Of a DNA stretch of 64,000 nucleotides, positions 49,901 through 63,478 are shown in pieces. Made by a program: the position numbers and the translations under genes. The stretch is from positions 186,001 through 250,000 of the forward strand of contig WIXG01000074.1 in assembly GCA_009869945.1 (NCBI GenBank), read 5' to 3'. This stretch comes from Mesaphorura yosii (lineage: Eukaryota > Arthropoda > Collembola > Poduromorpha > Tullbergiidae). Each line of letters starts with the position of its first letter. Positions within the stretch are counted from its first letter, which is position 1. The notes under the pieces are model-generated. The model had not been told where the DNA came from. It searched no databases and saw only the letters and a list, made by a program, of their open reading frames with translations.

Positions 49901-52900
49901 TTCTCCCTTCAGTACAACAATTCAATGAAAATTCCATCATCCTCATCAGGCAGTAATTCATCCGTGCCGATTATTGTTGAAGGATCGGAATTTTCATTAG
50001 GAACTGTGCGCAATATTTTTAATTTGTGCGACGCGATGGGACAATGATGTAATTTTCTCCATCGCAGATTACTCCGCACTGAATGAATTGGTACGAGTAC
50101 GAATGTAGTACGAAGCGACATGAATAAAATGCGCTGGCGCTTGCTTGGTTTGATAATGACATACTGTTCTTGTCATAATCTTCCCGGCCGGCGGACACAA
50201 TGGAGCAGCAGCAACAAGATGCGCAGCAACGAGGTGGAGACTCAACGCGACGCAGTGCAGCGTTAAGTTCTTCCGCAGGATGTGAGTTTATCTATTTTTG
50301 AGTGGAAAACATTTCTATCAAATACAAAATGTGTATAAGTCCGCTATATGCCGTAATTCTGAATCCTGCATAATGCTTGATGTATGAATGAAGCCTTTAG
50401 CCTTGTAAGGATCGGCAAGGCGCATCGCCCATTTGGGAAGAATCACGTGACACGTTGTTACAGGCCAGGCCGTGCATGGGAAACACGGCGGATAGTGGAT
50501 GTGGATATCAATATTGACAATTCAATATATTGTCGACAACGCATGTATTTAATATTTATACAATTTCCGTTCTCATATGATCAAACTGCTTTGCTTCGCG
50601 TTACGCCTTTGCTTGACTGCCCTCCGACTCACTGTTGGTCCCAGACACTATTTCTTATCGCCATGATTTTAATTTTGGCCGACTGGCCGACCTTATCGTT
50701 CAAAAGAGTTCGATCCATCATAAGAAACCCAATATGCTCTACGGGACATTCGAGTTGATTCGAGACGCGCCAACCGACGCTGGACGTCACGATTGCACAA
50801 ACTTCGTCTGCGCCTGGACCTGCTGCGTGGGGTGCTGCTATGTTTACTCGTCTCGTCTAAAATCATGAATTGACATCGTTTATCTGGAGTGTTTTCAAGT
50901 TGAGGCCGGAACCTTCAGACTCCAGCAGACCGATATGAACTCATAAACACGACGTGACGTGACCAGGCGAGGCGCTGATGAGTAAACCACCTGGCAATCC
51001 GTATTTTAAAAGCTGATACGAGTATGCGAGCCATGAGCTCAATCCTCCAATGGAATGGTATTGGTATTATCCAATCGTCAGCGTTATCATCGTCTCATCG
51101 ATCGTAACCCAGAATGAGAATAAACTCACACCATATCGCCTGTCGCGTATCGTAACCAAAATAAATTTCACCTTTACAGCCTTTATATGTTTACGGTTTC
51201 CTTCCGTGTTTAGATAGCGTGGGCTTAGCATCGACACTCTAAACATTGCAACAAATTAATTTAAACATCCGACGATGCATGCGTGTGGATGTGTACATTT
51301 AAAATGAAATGCTAATGTTGATTCTGCCTGCACTGCATACACAAAAACCGCACTGCTGTACGCGCACGCCGAAGCCAAAACAAAGTCAAAACGCCTTGGA
51401 AGGGTATCTAATTTCAAGCGCAAATAGGCTGAAGGATTCCATACCCCGTCAGGCTTCGAAATGTAATTCTATGAATTGAGAAGCGACATTGAAATCGGAA
51501 TTACCTTTCGCCAGTCCGTCAGTCACGAAACGAGTCACGTCACTAGCGAACAAAAACGTAGCGACTCGTGTATCTCGTATCGTCTTTCTTCAGTGAGTGA
51601 GCGAGCGTGAACGTCTCGTATTTCTCGTACCCAACGTGCGAGTGCGAATGCAAAATTGTCTGTGGTTATGTGCGGTGCGATGTCGAAATGGAAAGTCGAC
51701 GTCGACGCGAGGGCGAGACACACAACACAAACGTCCGTCAATTAAATATTAAACTGTTACTGTACATCATATGCTACGCTTTTCGAACCCACGATTACGC
51801 TTACGATGATTGAAATGGCAATTGCATAAATATTTATGCACACACCATTCACAACGACGACAAGACAAGGAACCTTCGGTCCGTGCTCCGCAATTTTCAC
51901 TGCACAATAAAAAGTAAAATTTACTAGAGTCTCATTCATAAATACGAAGAAAGAAATGACAGCCGCGTACGCGTATGCGCCGCATTCATTTTACGGTTAC
52001 GGTTACGATTATTGTCCATGTGTACTTATTGCTTTGCATAATTTCTGTTGCAGTTGCAGTTTTTGTTCTATGAACGTAAACGTAGTAGTAGTAGAAAGTT
52101 CACAAACACGAAACATGAAACGTGCGTCGACAGAGAAAGAGAAGGTTACGACACGACCACGGCCAGGAAATATAAAAGTGATGCTGCTGTTTGAGGAGAT
52201 GTACTTTGAAGTTTTATTGTTGTCAAAAGAAGAGAAAACTTTTCTTTTTTAAACTTGTTCCAGAGCACCACCGCTGCTGCTGCTGTTGCATGCCCACGAC
52301 AAGGGCAAGTCAAGGTAAGACGAGCGACAGACCGGAGGAACCCAACCTTGCCCAAGATTATTTGCTTGCACTTGCCAACTCGCAACGCTGACACTGCTGC
52401 TAAGCTGCCACTGCTACTGATGACAGACAAATATTTTTGCACTTCTGCCTTAAAAAGAGTAAAAACTCGCTCATCTTCCCTGATCTGAATTTCTGCTGCA
52501 GTTTCACTCACAACTCACGAGTCACAATTTTTTACTACCGCTGCGCTGCTGAAGAAGACGACGGCCAAGATGAGAACACAATGCATTGCATTGCTGGTAT
52601 TTTACAACTTTCGCAGTATCGCAGGATTATTATGATTCTATGGATTTTCTCCTAAAGCGACTTTCCTCGTCGCAAAACCGCGTTGCAGTTCTCGTTGCTG
52701 CGTGCTCGGTTCTTCTTCGTACTCTGAAGAATCACGGCTGTCGTGCCGTAGTACTCTAAACTTCCAGACTCGCACCCGCACCACGTCCACGTTCACACGC
52801 ACGTTTCTCTACTGCACTGCACGGCTGGCTTGCTGTGCCTGCTTTGTGTGGCATGAACAAGTGAAAGAGACCCAAAACTTGGTGTTGGTGTGTTCGTAGT

Positions 52901-55900
52901 ATTCTGAGACTCTGGCTTCACTTCTTCAAGAAGAACAGCTCGAAAATCGATTCAACTCTCCACCACATCCAAATTGCATCTTTTGCGCAGCAGCTCTGCC
53001 GTATTCTAGTGTCTGCCGTTTATTTTCTCTCCCCTGAGCTGCCGTGCCCGTATACGCCGTAGTCCTGTAGTAATACTTTTCCCATGTAAGTTTAACTAAG
53101 CGAGCTCTCCGCATATAATCTCAATGTGTATTCACGCCGCTGTGAACGTGTGCCGATAGTAGGAGGCTTACTAATGCGAGCGGACTATGCTGAGGTAGTG
53201 CTCGCTCCAACAGCAAGAGATATGATTAGATACGGACAACGACAATACGATGCGCTTCTTCTCGTGAATACACCGCTGAGAACGTGATATGCTGCTGGAG
53301 GATAATGCAAAGCTTAGTATGACACAGCCTTGCTTGTAATTTATATTTTAATTTACCACTCAGCCGAACGAATTTCGTTTAGGAGACAGTTTACTACACC
53401 TGTGCTAATAAACCTGGGCCTGGAACAATGACACTTGACTTTGACACTTGAAACTGAGAATTTCAACAAAAATCATGCACGCAATTTCATTTGAGAGAAA
53501 ACTGCAAAAATACCTGAATTGAAATCAGTTTCATCAGATCGATGAATGCATTGGAGTACGGCTATTGAAAATGTTTAATCTCCTCCAATTAAAGCCGACA
53601 CAGGGACCGTAAATAAAAGACGGGTTAATTTACGGGAAGATTGTCCAGAATTGCGATTGTGACTCTGTAGTGCATTGCAGCTAGTGCACACTCGTTCACT
53701 CGCTCGCCTGCCACAACAACAATGTAATTACTCAAATGAATCTTCGGACCTGGCATTACAGGAAAGTGCATTAGAGTCAGTCGTGATGTGAAACGAGAAG
53801 CAGGCAATCGAAGTCTTTGCCTTTGCTATTTCGGAGTCGTAGGAAGTTAGTGCCAATGCACCGCACCGTTAGAATGAAGAATCTTTCCCTTGCGCCAGCA
53901 TTGTAATGTATTTGCTCGCTATTCGCATTCTCTTCGTGTGGTGGTATTTCATTTAAGAAGATCACATCTTGCCGGGCTATTATTACACTACACCACACCG
54001 CCTGCACAGCGGATGGCGGTAACTGGGGTTGGAAGAAAAGAAGCCTGTAGGCCTGCCTGGAGAGAAACTAAGGACTCCGACTTTTGTCTGCGCTGCGGCG
54101 CGGCGTCACGGCTTGCCTTGCCTGGCAGACAAAATAAACTTTCAGTTGCTCGTTGCATAATACGCACACGCACGATCACAATGTTCTGGGTTCTATTAAA
54201 CACGAGGCTGAGGCCGTGCATCCGTAATTGAAATTCCGAAACCGCAGATTAGAAATTGTAATACGCTAGCAATGAGGAAGGGAAAGGAAAAGGCGTGGCA
54301 TTTTAGGAAATAAAGATAGCAATATGGCCAAACACTGGAACTGGATGGAATTCGGTAGACTTCGGGACGTCAGTGTCAGCGTTTCGATTCTGGAAGTATA
54401 ATACAGAAGCTTTGATCCAATCGTCCACGTCCGGTACGAAATCTCAAGCATACTGCACAAATTTAAAATATGAATAAATGATTTTGGAATTTCGAAGGCT
54501 GCATCCACGCTTGCGCCTGAGTTCGCCACTTCAGCAACAGCACCGGAATGCAAATTAAAACGATTCAGTAAATAAATAATGAAAAGTTTAGAATCGATTA
54601 AGACTTTTAGCACATTCGCATTCACATTCTTGCTAGCGCCATCCTCGTACGTTTTCATAACGGTGAAACGCCTTTTGTTTGTGAGCATTTATGCAGAGTT
54701 AAAACTTTTCAGACTTGAAAATGAGTTTGCATGCCCTCTGATCTTCTGCACTGCCGCAGTGTGCAGTGTGGTGTTATGAATGAACGCATTACGCCGATAT
54801 TACGGGACGGGACTCGAGTGCGAGTTACGAGAGAATGCAGTTTAAAGAAGGCGTAAAAGTTGTGGAGCTTTTATTTCGCCACGTTATGATTTGAAACATG
54901 AGATTTACGCGTGGGGTAAAAGACTAAACGAGAAGAATGTGAGTGCGCGAGTGCAGAGTGGAGCAGTGCATTCTTTTGTACAAAAAAAGTTTGACACGTA
55001 AAAACAAATAGTAGGACGAGTGCTCTCATGATTCATAAATCATGCTCGTTGTTTATGCGTACGCTTCACTGTTTCGGATTCCCGGCTTCGGTCAGAATTC
55101 AGCTTGCTCACGCCACGCCAGAATGCAAATTTTTAATTAGTGCAGTAATTCTGTGAATTTTCCTCCTCATGCACATAAAATTGTGTAGTGCTAGCCACTG
55201 CATGTATTTCACATTTTGGACCGTATCTCCATAAAAGGACGGAAATCGAGCTGAGTCTGTTCTCTTTTCTTCTCTGTGTTGCAAGGCAAAGCAAAGCAAG
55301 TAGATGGTGGATGGCGATGGCTCGCTGGTTCGCTGCAGGTTCACCATCGTGCTGGTGCCTGCATGTGCCGGGCAACTGCGGGCGAAAGCAAGCACCGATG
55401 TAACCGACCGACCGACCCAGCATCGGATCGGCAGCAACAGCAGCGGCGGCAGAGGTACAAGAACGGCACGGGCACGAGCACGGAGAAGAAGACTTGCACG
55501 AGTAAAAGTTTCAATCGATCTTTTCTTATATCGATCACAAAATAATCCTCGTAATCAGAAGAAGTTGAATGTACAGCAGAAATTACTCCAGCTCGCTGCA
55601 TCCACGCCGCTCCGCCATGTCATTGCCATCGCTCGCCTCTCCCGGCATAATGTTAATGTAATTCCGTATGCTGAAGAGTTTGAGCCGAACCGGCTCATTT
55701 TAATAAAAAATTAAAATATTTTATGAATTCGGATTAAATTCCGGCTCGCCTCCCAGAAATTCAAATTTTCAATTTCGGGGTAAACGTCAAACTCATTTGT
55801 AATCTTTGAATATTTTCGCCTTTGCGTGTGAAAATGAGATTAAACTCTTCCTTTGCCTTTGAGCTTCGCTTCTGCTGCATATGCAATTTTTAATTTAAAA

Positions 55901-58900
55901 AGTTTACTTTGCTGTTGTGATGCCGTACCGTGCGTTAGTCGCGGTGTGATTATCTTCGAATTCACGTCCTGAAACTCGAGCAGAGTGTTGCCGTAAACTG
56001 ACTAATTCGCAGTTGACGGAAGCAAATAAGTTGGAATTGAAACTACACGCGCGCACTGCGCAGATTTCGCAGGGTAGCCTCCAGAATCTAATTGAAACAA
56101 TAAATTGAGCCCGTTTGACTTAATCGCAGATTTCAATTAAGGCCAGCCAAATCCGAGTGGATTACATTTCGTTTCCGTAAAGTAAAGTTTCAGTGAAAGT
56201 CAATTTCATTTGTTAATTTGTCTCGACGCGTGACGCACGCTGCACGCGGTCCTCGGGTAATTGCTAATGAACGTGAGGGTCTACGAACGCATAAATATTC
56301 GCCATCCTCCAGCACGCTATTCCATTTGGGAAAGGCGCCCAGCTCATTTTCATTTCCTGCGCACTACACATCAAAATCATTGCACTGCGCCGCGGAGAAT
56401 TATGCTCCTTTCTTTGTTTTAAATTAATTAATGCACTTTTTCTCCGTAATGGCTGAAAGCTTTTTTATGTTGTCCATACGGAATACATATTTCATTTGCA
56501 CTTTCGCCATGCGCAATGCGAACTGGACGTAATTTGAGCCGCGCGCGAGTCATAGAAGAAAGTATACTTAATATACTTGCGTCATCGAAATACTGGAAAT
56601 ACATGGAATCCCATTTGATTCCAGCTTCAGCGGCAGCAATAAGAATTCAAGAGAGAAAATGGACTATTAAAATGTGGTGAGGCACGCCGAGGGTGAATTG
56701 AACTATTACTCGCATTTTCTCTTGCCATCGCTGCGTATTTTTCCTTTTTTCCATTCAATTTGCGGCTAATAACTTGCTCCACGAGCAAGGAGTTGTCCTT
56801 ACTCGTGCTCATAAAAAGTCGAAGCAGCCTATTATAAAATGGGAATTTAACAAGCACGGCGAGTGACGCAGTTTCGAATTGACTTCTACTACTTGCGAGC
56901 TTCTTGACTTGAGTTACTCCGGACGCACAAGAAGCTGTTGGACGAGTGAAAGCGACTTTCACGTTCCGTTCTGCGTCCACAGCGTCGTCAATAGTATTTG
57001 GCAATTCACGCAGTTACTGTGCTGCGCTGCGTATAATAAGTCCATTTTGATTTGTATCTTTATTTTATGCTTCTGAATTTCAGTATTTTTGTTCTTCCCT
57101 GCTGTGCTGCATTTTAAATGATTTTCTAGCCATTGCACTGTAAGATTCTGACTCCATTGATATAAGCCAGATTTCGGCGGTTTATCGTAAAGACACACCA
57201 AATTCGGTATTTTCGATGATACGGTGACTTGCTGATGGGCCAAGACCCTTTGAATTGTGAATACAAATTATTACAATATGAAACGAACTCAAGTTAAGTC
57301 AGACTGGCACTGAAATGTAATCTGATTTCCTGCACTCGCACACCTTCAAATAAGCTGTCTTGTTTCCTCATTAACCCCTTTATTCATATTTTTGCCATCT
57401 ATTGTACTACCATAGCACAAGGTGCTGTACCCGTGCACCGTGTTCCCTCATCTCGTCTTTTGTCAGCGCCAGCAGCTAATAAAACGATGTATAGACTTCA
57501 TCAACAACACCTTCATCATCAGTGACAAGCCAAGGCGGCAGTGGAAGACGAACAAGGCGAAAGTAACTCAATGATTGTTCTTTTGAGAAACATAAGTCAA
57601 TGTCAAAATGTTCCAGTCATCATCAGCAGCCGCTTTCTTCTTCTTCTTTCACCGAGAAGAAAACTTTTCTCCTACTTCTTTCACTTTCTGCTCTCCTCCC
57701 TTGTCTGACTCGTCTGTCTATTATCACATATGGTGGCCAGGCCATGGCGTAAGGTCCTCCTCAATCATTATACTCACGGCTCTCGCTGAAGGCAATGCAT
57801 TTGTGCACCTGTTCCTCGCTTGGCTGCTGAAGAGTTGCAAATTGTGATAAATTTAGTTGAATCGACATTTGTCATTGAGTTCATTACGCGGGTCGGCAAA
57901 AAATTTGCGCCTAATAGCAAGAATAATGCGAAAGGAGGAGAAAGCACAGCGTCCCCAATTTATTTCACTTTTTGCAGCTTGCGAATTGCAGCTTGTCGTT
58001 TCGCTTCGTAATTGTCGCCAACTGTCCAGAAATCACTACTGGAAAGCCACCCAAATGCCTTTCTCTGTGAAAACGAACAGAAAATAGTAGCAAAAACAAG
58101 AAAATGTACAGCATTTCAAAGTTCGGCGAAATAAAGTTCGCTTTTGAGCTTGCATTGCTCAGCACACGTAACGTACACTCTGACGGGGATGGCTTTGATG
58201 GTGCACTTAACCGAGCCGGTTCAATCTTGTACTTTAAATTCGATTAATAACATTTGAAAGAAATTATTTCAATACAGGCTTTGACTTCACATACTGAAAG
58301 TCAACGTTGGAAGTTGAAAGTTGCCGGTTGAGTGGAAAGAAGAAAGAACATTCAAAGAAATTAATTTTGGAGAAATTCTGCAATCGGATAATTTCATTTC
58401 TTCAATATAGGGCGAAATTCCCAAATCAGGATCTTTGTCTTCAATTTTCTCTGGGCTTTTCGCCGATCTTGCTGCTTGCTGCATGTGGCTAAAACTTTAA
58501 AAGCCAATAACAGCAGTGCGTTGTGGAATACGTACGAGTACAAGTACAATGCATTTGGCATAAGGGTACATGATGAAAGCGGTCGGTGGAGAGACCAACG
58601 GAGATTTTCAACCAAATATCCATCCATCGGTCTAACTACGGTAAAAGCAACAGTGGTGGTGGGGAGAAGTGAAAGTCCATTGGAAAATCAATACTTTTTA
58701 TACATTTTCGGAGTAACTGCGTACGTTGTTGTACATTTTCTTCTTAAACTTGCATCGCACTCGCACCACCATCGTCAAGTGTTTTATGCTGCTGGTGGCG
58801 GTGGTGGTGCTGGATGCATGTGGAGAATGACGAAATTGTTTAGCCACCACCACGTTAAATTTCAGGCTCTTCTGCCCTGCCCTGTCACTGCCACTGCCGC

Positions 58901-61900
58901 CGGTCTCACTCACACTTTCCTCAACTCAACTTCTCTGCATCGTGTCATATTCCGTTCCATTGCCTTGCCGTGTGTTTTTGCTGGAATCAAGTTGGACCCA
59001 ACAAAACTAACCACATGCATCGCTCAGAACGGGAGCATATAATGCACAAGCATGGCGTGAGCAAGTTGTGTGCACGTACTTTATGGATCTTTCGGAAGCG
59101 GGGTTGCCAGTTCACGCTTCGTGAAGGAAATATTGGAAGGATCCAAGCCAAGCACTGCCAGCAAGTGCAGTGCGGCCAGAATTGGATGTTGGTGAACCTT
59201 CTCCTCCTCAACTTGCCCAAAAATGTGAGAATGCTTTCGTCCTTATATTCCCTATAATTCTCTGCTCGTTCCAGTACGCGTACTCAATGCACGTCCACGA
59301 GCGCAAGATTTCGGATATTGGCTAAAAGAATAGATTGAGAAGTCGCATACATGCTGCATTCCTTATACAGTTAACTCATCCGAAAAACAATTTCAGGAGC
59401 AGCAACTTACAATTTCCAACAAGCAACTCGTTCTCCAAATTACATTACATAATGTGCCTCCTTGCATATCGTATGCGGAGAGTAAGAACCTTGCGGTATT
59501 GATTTTGTGGAAACACAAGCCAAGCAGGCAGCAGGATGAGAAATAATTTCCAACGAGAGCAGAAAACGAAAACGGTATATGAGCAATTGAGAGAAAGGAG
59601 CCAGGAAGCCCAGCAAGGAAGAGAACGGACAGAGTCCAAATTCTGCGATTGAAAGATGGACGTGGACGAAAAACGCGAGAATGACGAATGGATTTAATAT
59701 TTCCAAAATTGTAGAATCTTGAAGCAGGGAATTACGCCAATTTATGACGACCCGTAACAAGATTATATTAATAAATATAAATTGAGGAACGACGACTCGA
59801 CTTGACTTTACTTGACTCGACAGCCAGCCAAACCAAATGATTAATGTAGTAAAGCAAAGCTTGAACTCTGTGCACTGCGCTGGTCCATATTTATATAAAT
59901 CCGAGATGTAATGTTATTGTTGGCCAAGACTGCTCGAATTAATGACAAAAAGACGAATTGTTCATAAAAAATAAACGCAGGCTCATGCCGACGCCTACGC
60001 CGCGTTCGCGCTCAACTCAAGCTGTCGCACGTCACGCTAATGCTGACATTTTCTTTATCATACTGGCGATAGTGAAAGATTAGAATTTATCCTGGCATTT
60101 TGCTGTGCGTATTTTACTTTATGTTAGCATTAAAATGAAATTGATTTGCTTTTTCTCCTTCAAAGTGGCAGAGGTCATCTGCATCAATTCTGTGTTGTAT
60201 GGGTGAACAGCAAGCAAGCAAGCGCATTGCCTCCTTTGGTGACCTTTCACGATGACCATGAAAGTAGAGCCTCATAATGAACAAAGTGTAGAACGCATCG
60301 AATAACTTGAATTACGTGAACTTTGTAAGAAAATGTCTACTACAATGAAAGAATTTTGACCTGATATGTGCACTAACACGGAAGATCACAACAAAACGAA
60401 AACTTTTAGGTCGTAAACTTTTGCCAACATTGTTTAGACACAAACCGCAAATAAATAAACATTTTGATGAGAACGCTGCGAACGCGGTCGATAATGAATC
60501 ATGATTCACCGCCCCTCGTTGGTATTTATATTACGCATCTTACATGCTACATGTGAGTGCGAGTGAAAGATTCTCGTGGTCATGATATTCGTGCGATTGC
60601 GAAAGCGATTCGGGATAAATCATTTCGCATTGTTTATTATTCCATTACACGACGTGATGGTTTTCTTTCTGCAGCTTCTTTAACAAATAAACATTGGACA
60701 AAATGTTTGGAGTACAAACTGCTAGCCAAATGCAAATTCTTAAATGAATCAATCCTGTATGTATGGTACGCGATTTACACTTCAGGGTGAGGCGAGAGCG
60801 CACCATCGAACCGACGAAAGGAACGATTTTTCATGTTTACCCTAATCTTGTTACGCATAAGCGAACTTGAGGAGGAAGAAGAATAAAAAGGCACGGAAGG
60901 AAGTACGCAGGAACCGTTGCGTTGGTATGTTTAACCTCATTAAAGCTTTAAACCGAGACCAACAAAAGAAAAATATTGCAATTTTTCTGCTCTCCTCCCT
61001 CACGTCTTACTCATCATCAGTCATTTTAGAACATCGAACCATATTCCCAGCGCGCGCGTATCGTACGCGTTTGGCCGTGTTGGTGCCCGAAGCCTGAAGC
61101 GCTGTCAGACAACTGTTTAAAGCGAATGGCGAGAAGAACATTTATCAAAACGCACGGTAAGCTCGAACCCTTCACGGTCTCGCGAGTGTCAGTCCGTCAT
61201 TTAATTTATGATTTTATTGATTACGGAACGGGTGAGCATGAACAACGATTGTCAAAATAATTATTCATTCGCGCAAGCAAATCTGCGCCAAATGTCAAAG
61301 AAAACTATAATTTTACTACTTAAAACTCTCGCCGCACGCTCAATTGGGCGATGACTCGCTTTAGGTTTCATTCTTGCATTTTTGAACATTTATACATGCA
61401 ATCCAGTCTCACCACGAAGCACGAGCACCCATACACGTGCTACGTGTTGCACTGCAGAAAGTCTGTCAAGTTTTATAGTAATCGTAATCGTAATAGTAAA
61501 AAGCGCCTAGTCACGAGACACGCGTTTTTCTGCTTGTGAACCAAATTCGAGTCAAAGAAAAGCAAAAGCGTCTCCGTCTCGTATTCGAGATTACTATAAT
61601 AATATTGCGAATGCGAGCGTAAGAAGTTGTATACACAGTTAGATAATGCAGTTTAGGATTGCAGCGAGCTCGAACTGGTGAACTACGATTCCAGTTATGT
61701 TGTGTCTTCTATGTGTTGTAAGATTCTTTTCTTTCTTTCACGGCCTAGGCCAGGCAATGGTCTTGGTCTTGAATTACATAAAGGACAAGTTTTGAGACTT
61801 GACTACCGTGCCGTGCCATTGCAGTCAGTGCAGTGCCATCAAAGACTTACGCAAGTTACGCTCGCGTACGTACGCGTACTACGAAAGTCTTGTATGAAAA

Positions 61901-63297
61901 GTTGAAGTGAGTTACTACTTACTTTACTTTACTTTACTACGCCAAGACACTGCTCCTGTAACTCCTATTCTGTATAATGCGGCGGTGGCGGCGAGAGAGA
62001 GATTCACTTTTTTCTTTTTGTAGTAAAATTGTAGTTGTAGTAACTTCTGTCTTGCCTCGCTTTTGCTTTTGCTGATGCTGCTGTGTCTCGGCTCGTAGAG
62101 CAGTCGAGTCGTAGTCGTAGTTTTTTGTTAAAAATTTGTAAGAGATTCCTTCCTCGCTTCGCTTTCCCATCTTGTAGTCTTTTTCTGAATGAAAGCTGAG
62201 AACACGAACATAATAGATGGATGCGTAGATAGATAGTTATAGTTATAATAATGTGCAGAGGAACGGGAATCAAATAATAGACAAAGGAGAGCACACACAA
62301 AGACGACTACGACTGCATCGAGTTTCCATTCAGCAGATCACCTACAGACCTAAATTCCGTGTCTATCAGTGCTTATTTTGATGCTAGACACTGCTTTCTG
62401 CGATTTTGGCTTTTGGTGGTGCAAAGCACAATTGCGTTCCATTAACAATATCATTTAGCAAACTCCGATAAGTGTTGCGATTTTGTTTGTTTACTTGCTT
62501 CACTTTCGTGATGAAGAGTTCCGGATTCCACTGAACAATTTCATTCATGTAAATTCTGACAGGATCAAGTAATAGTAGCAGCAGTTTTTGTGAATCGCAT
62601 GCACACAATACGGAAGGCGCAGAACATGCAACAAAGGCCCAAATATTTTCCAACTTGGCATACAAACAGTCGTCGGCACTCTTGGCTTCAGTTGTTTTAC
62701 TTTTACGTAGTCAAGTAGTGAAGTAGTCAAAGGCAAGGTATTCTTTCAAGTTCCAGTCATAGTCATATTTTCATGCACGTCAAGAATACTGGAGCACACG
62801 CGTACGAGTGTTCGCCTATGTTACGTTTCCCGTGTTTGTGTTTGTAGTGAAGCATAAGTAAAATAGACATAAATTGAATGAATGCAGACGTAACGTAAAA
62901 TAAAGTAATAGTAAGTAGTATAAATATTAGTGTAGGTTAGTTTCTCATTCTTTCTTTTTCTATAACTCATCTTTCTCTTTCTCGGATTCTTTCTCTTGTC
63001 TTTTTTCAATCCAAGAACCCACTTTCTACTTTTGCCGCTCGCTTCACAAAAGAACCGTCGCATCGCATCTCGTCGCTTTTAACTTTTGTGCCACGACAGG
63101 ACACGACGATAGCTTCTTTGCTTCTCCTTTTTCTTCTTTCTCCGTCTCCCGCTTTGCTTTGCCCTGCTACCTGCTACAAAAGAATCACTGTCAATGTCAC
63201 TTGATTCTTATTCTTTTGCTCCTGCCCACGTGTCTGCGTGTTTGCGGAGGTTGTGCTTTTGCTTTTTGCAATTTGTGGTATGTGTCAAATGTCGATG
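46933..63297. other. Long gene-free region
   Basis: About 16 kb in which I can support no gene, RNA or mobile element. It contains simple repeats (ACTTTG x3 at 47025-47044, ACTTT x3 at 61921-61938), scattered CAG/CTG-rich stretches near 52270 and 55430, a TATAAAAG at 49676-49683 with no first exon behind it, and the 14-bp palindrome at 61863-61876. The longest open frames (166-192 codons) have no domain and no splice or promoter support. Probably upstream intron or regulatory territory of TET and of a gene to the right. Confidence 0.45.
61863..61876. repeat. Perfect palindrome
   Basis: CGCGTACGTACGCG, 14 bp and self-complementary, rich in CpG and TACG. Confidence 0.9.
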
Positions 63298-63478
63298 TAT
63301 AAAAGGCAAGAATTTCTAACCTGCAGCCGCACTGCGTAGCGCAGTGCATAATTCGGTCGCTCCCATCAGTGTTCAGTGCGATCGTGACTCTTTCCTCTAT
63401 TAGGCAAGCAATCTTCAGAATTTATGTACCGTGGCCGGCCATGGCCGAGGACGTCATGTCCTTTTCAACTTTTTCTAC
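63298..63478 (+). promoter_or_regulatory. Candidate promoter and first exon of a gene leaving the window
   Basis: TATAAAAGGC at 63298-63307, an 8-bp-arm inverted repeat at 63329-63347, then an ATG in strong context (GGCCATGG) at 63441 opening MAEDVMSFSTFST up to a donor AC|GTAAGC at 63479. An overlapping upstream ATG at 63423 weakens the case, and no initiator motif stands at the right distance from the TATA box. Confidence 0.28.

Noticed and set aside
50701-50730. GAGTTCGATCC resembling a tRNA B box
   Set aside because: No A box, acceptor stem or anticodon arm can be drawn around it.
58476-59042. 188-codon plus-strand frame
   Set aside because: His/Gly repeats come from a GGTGGT-type simple repeat; no domain.
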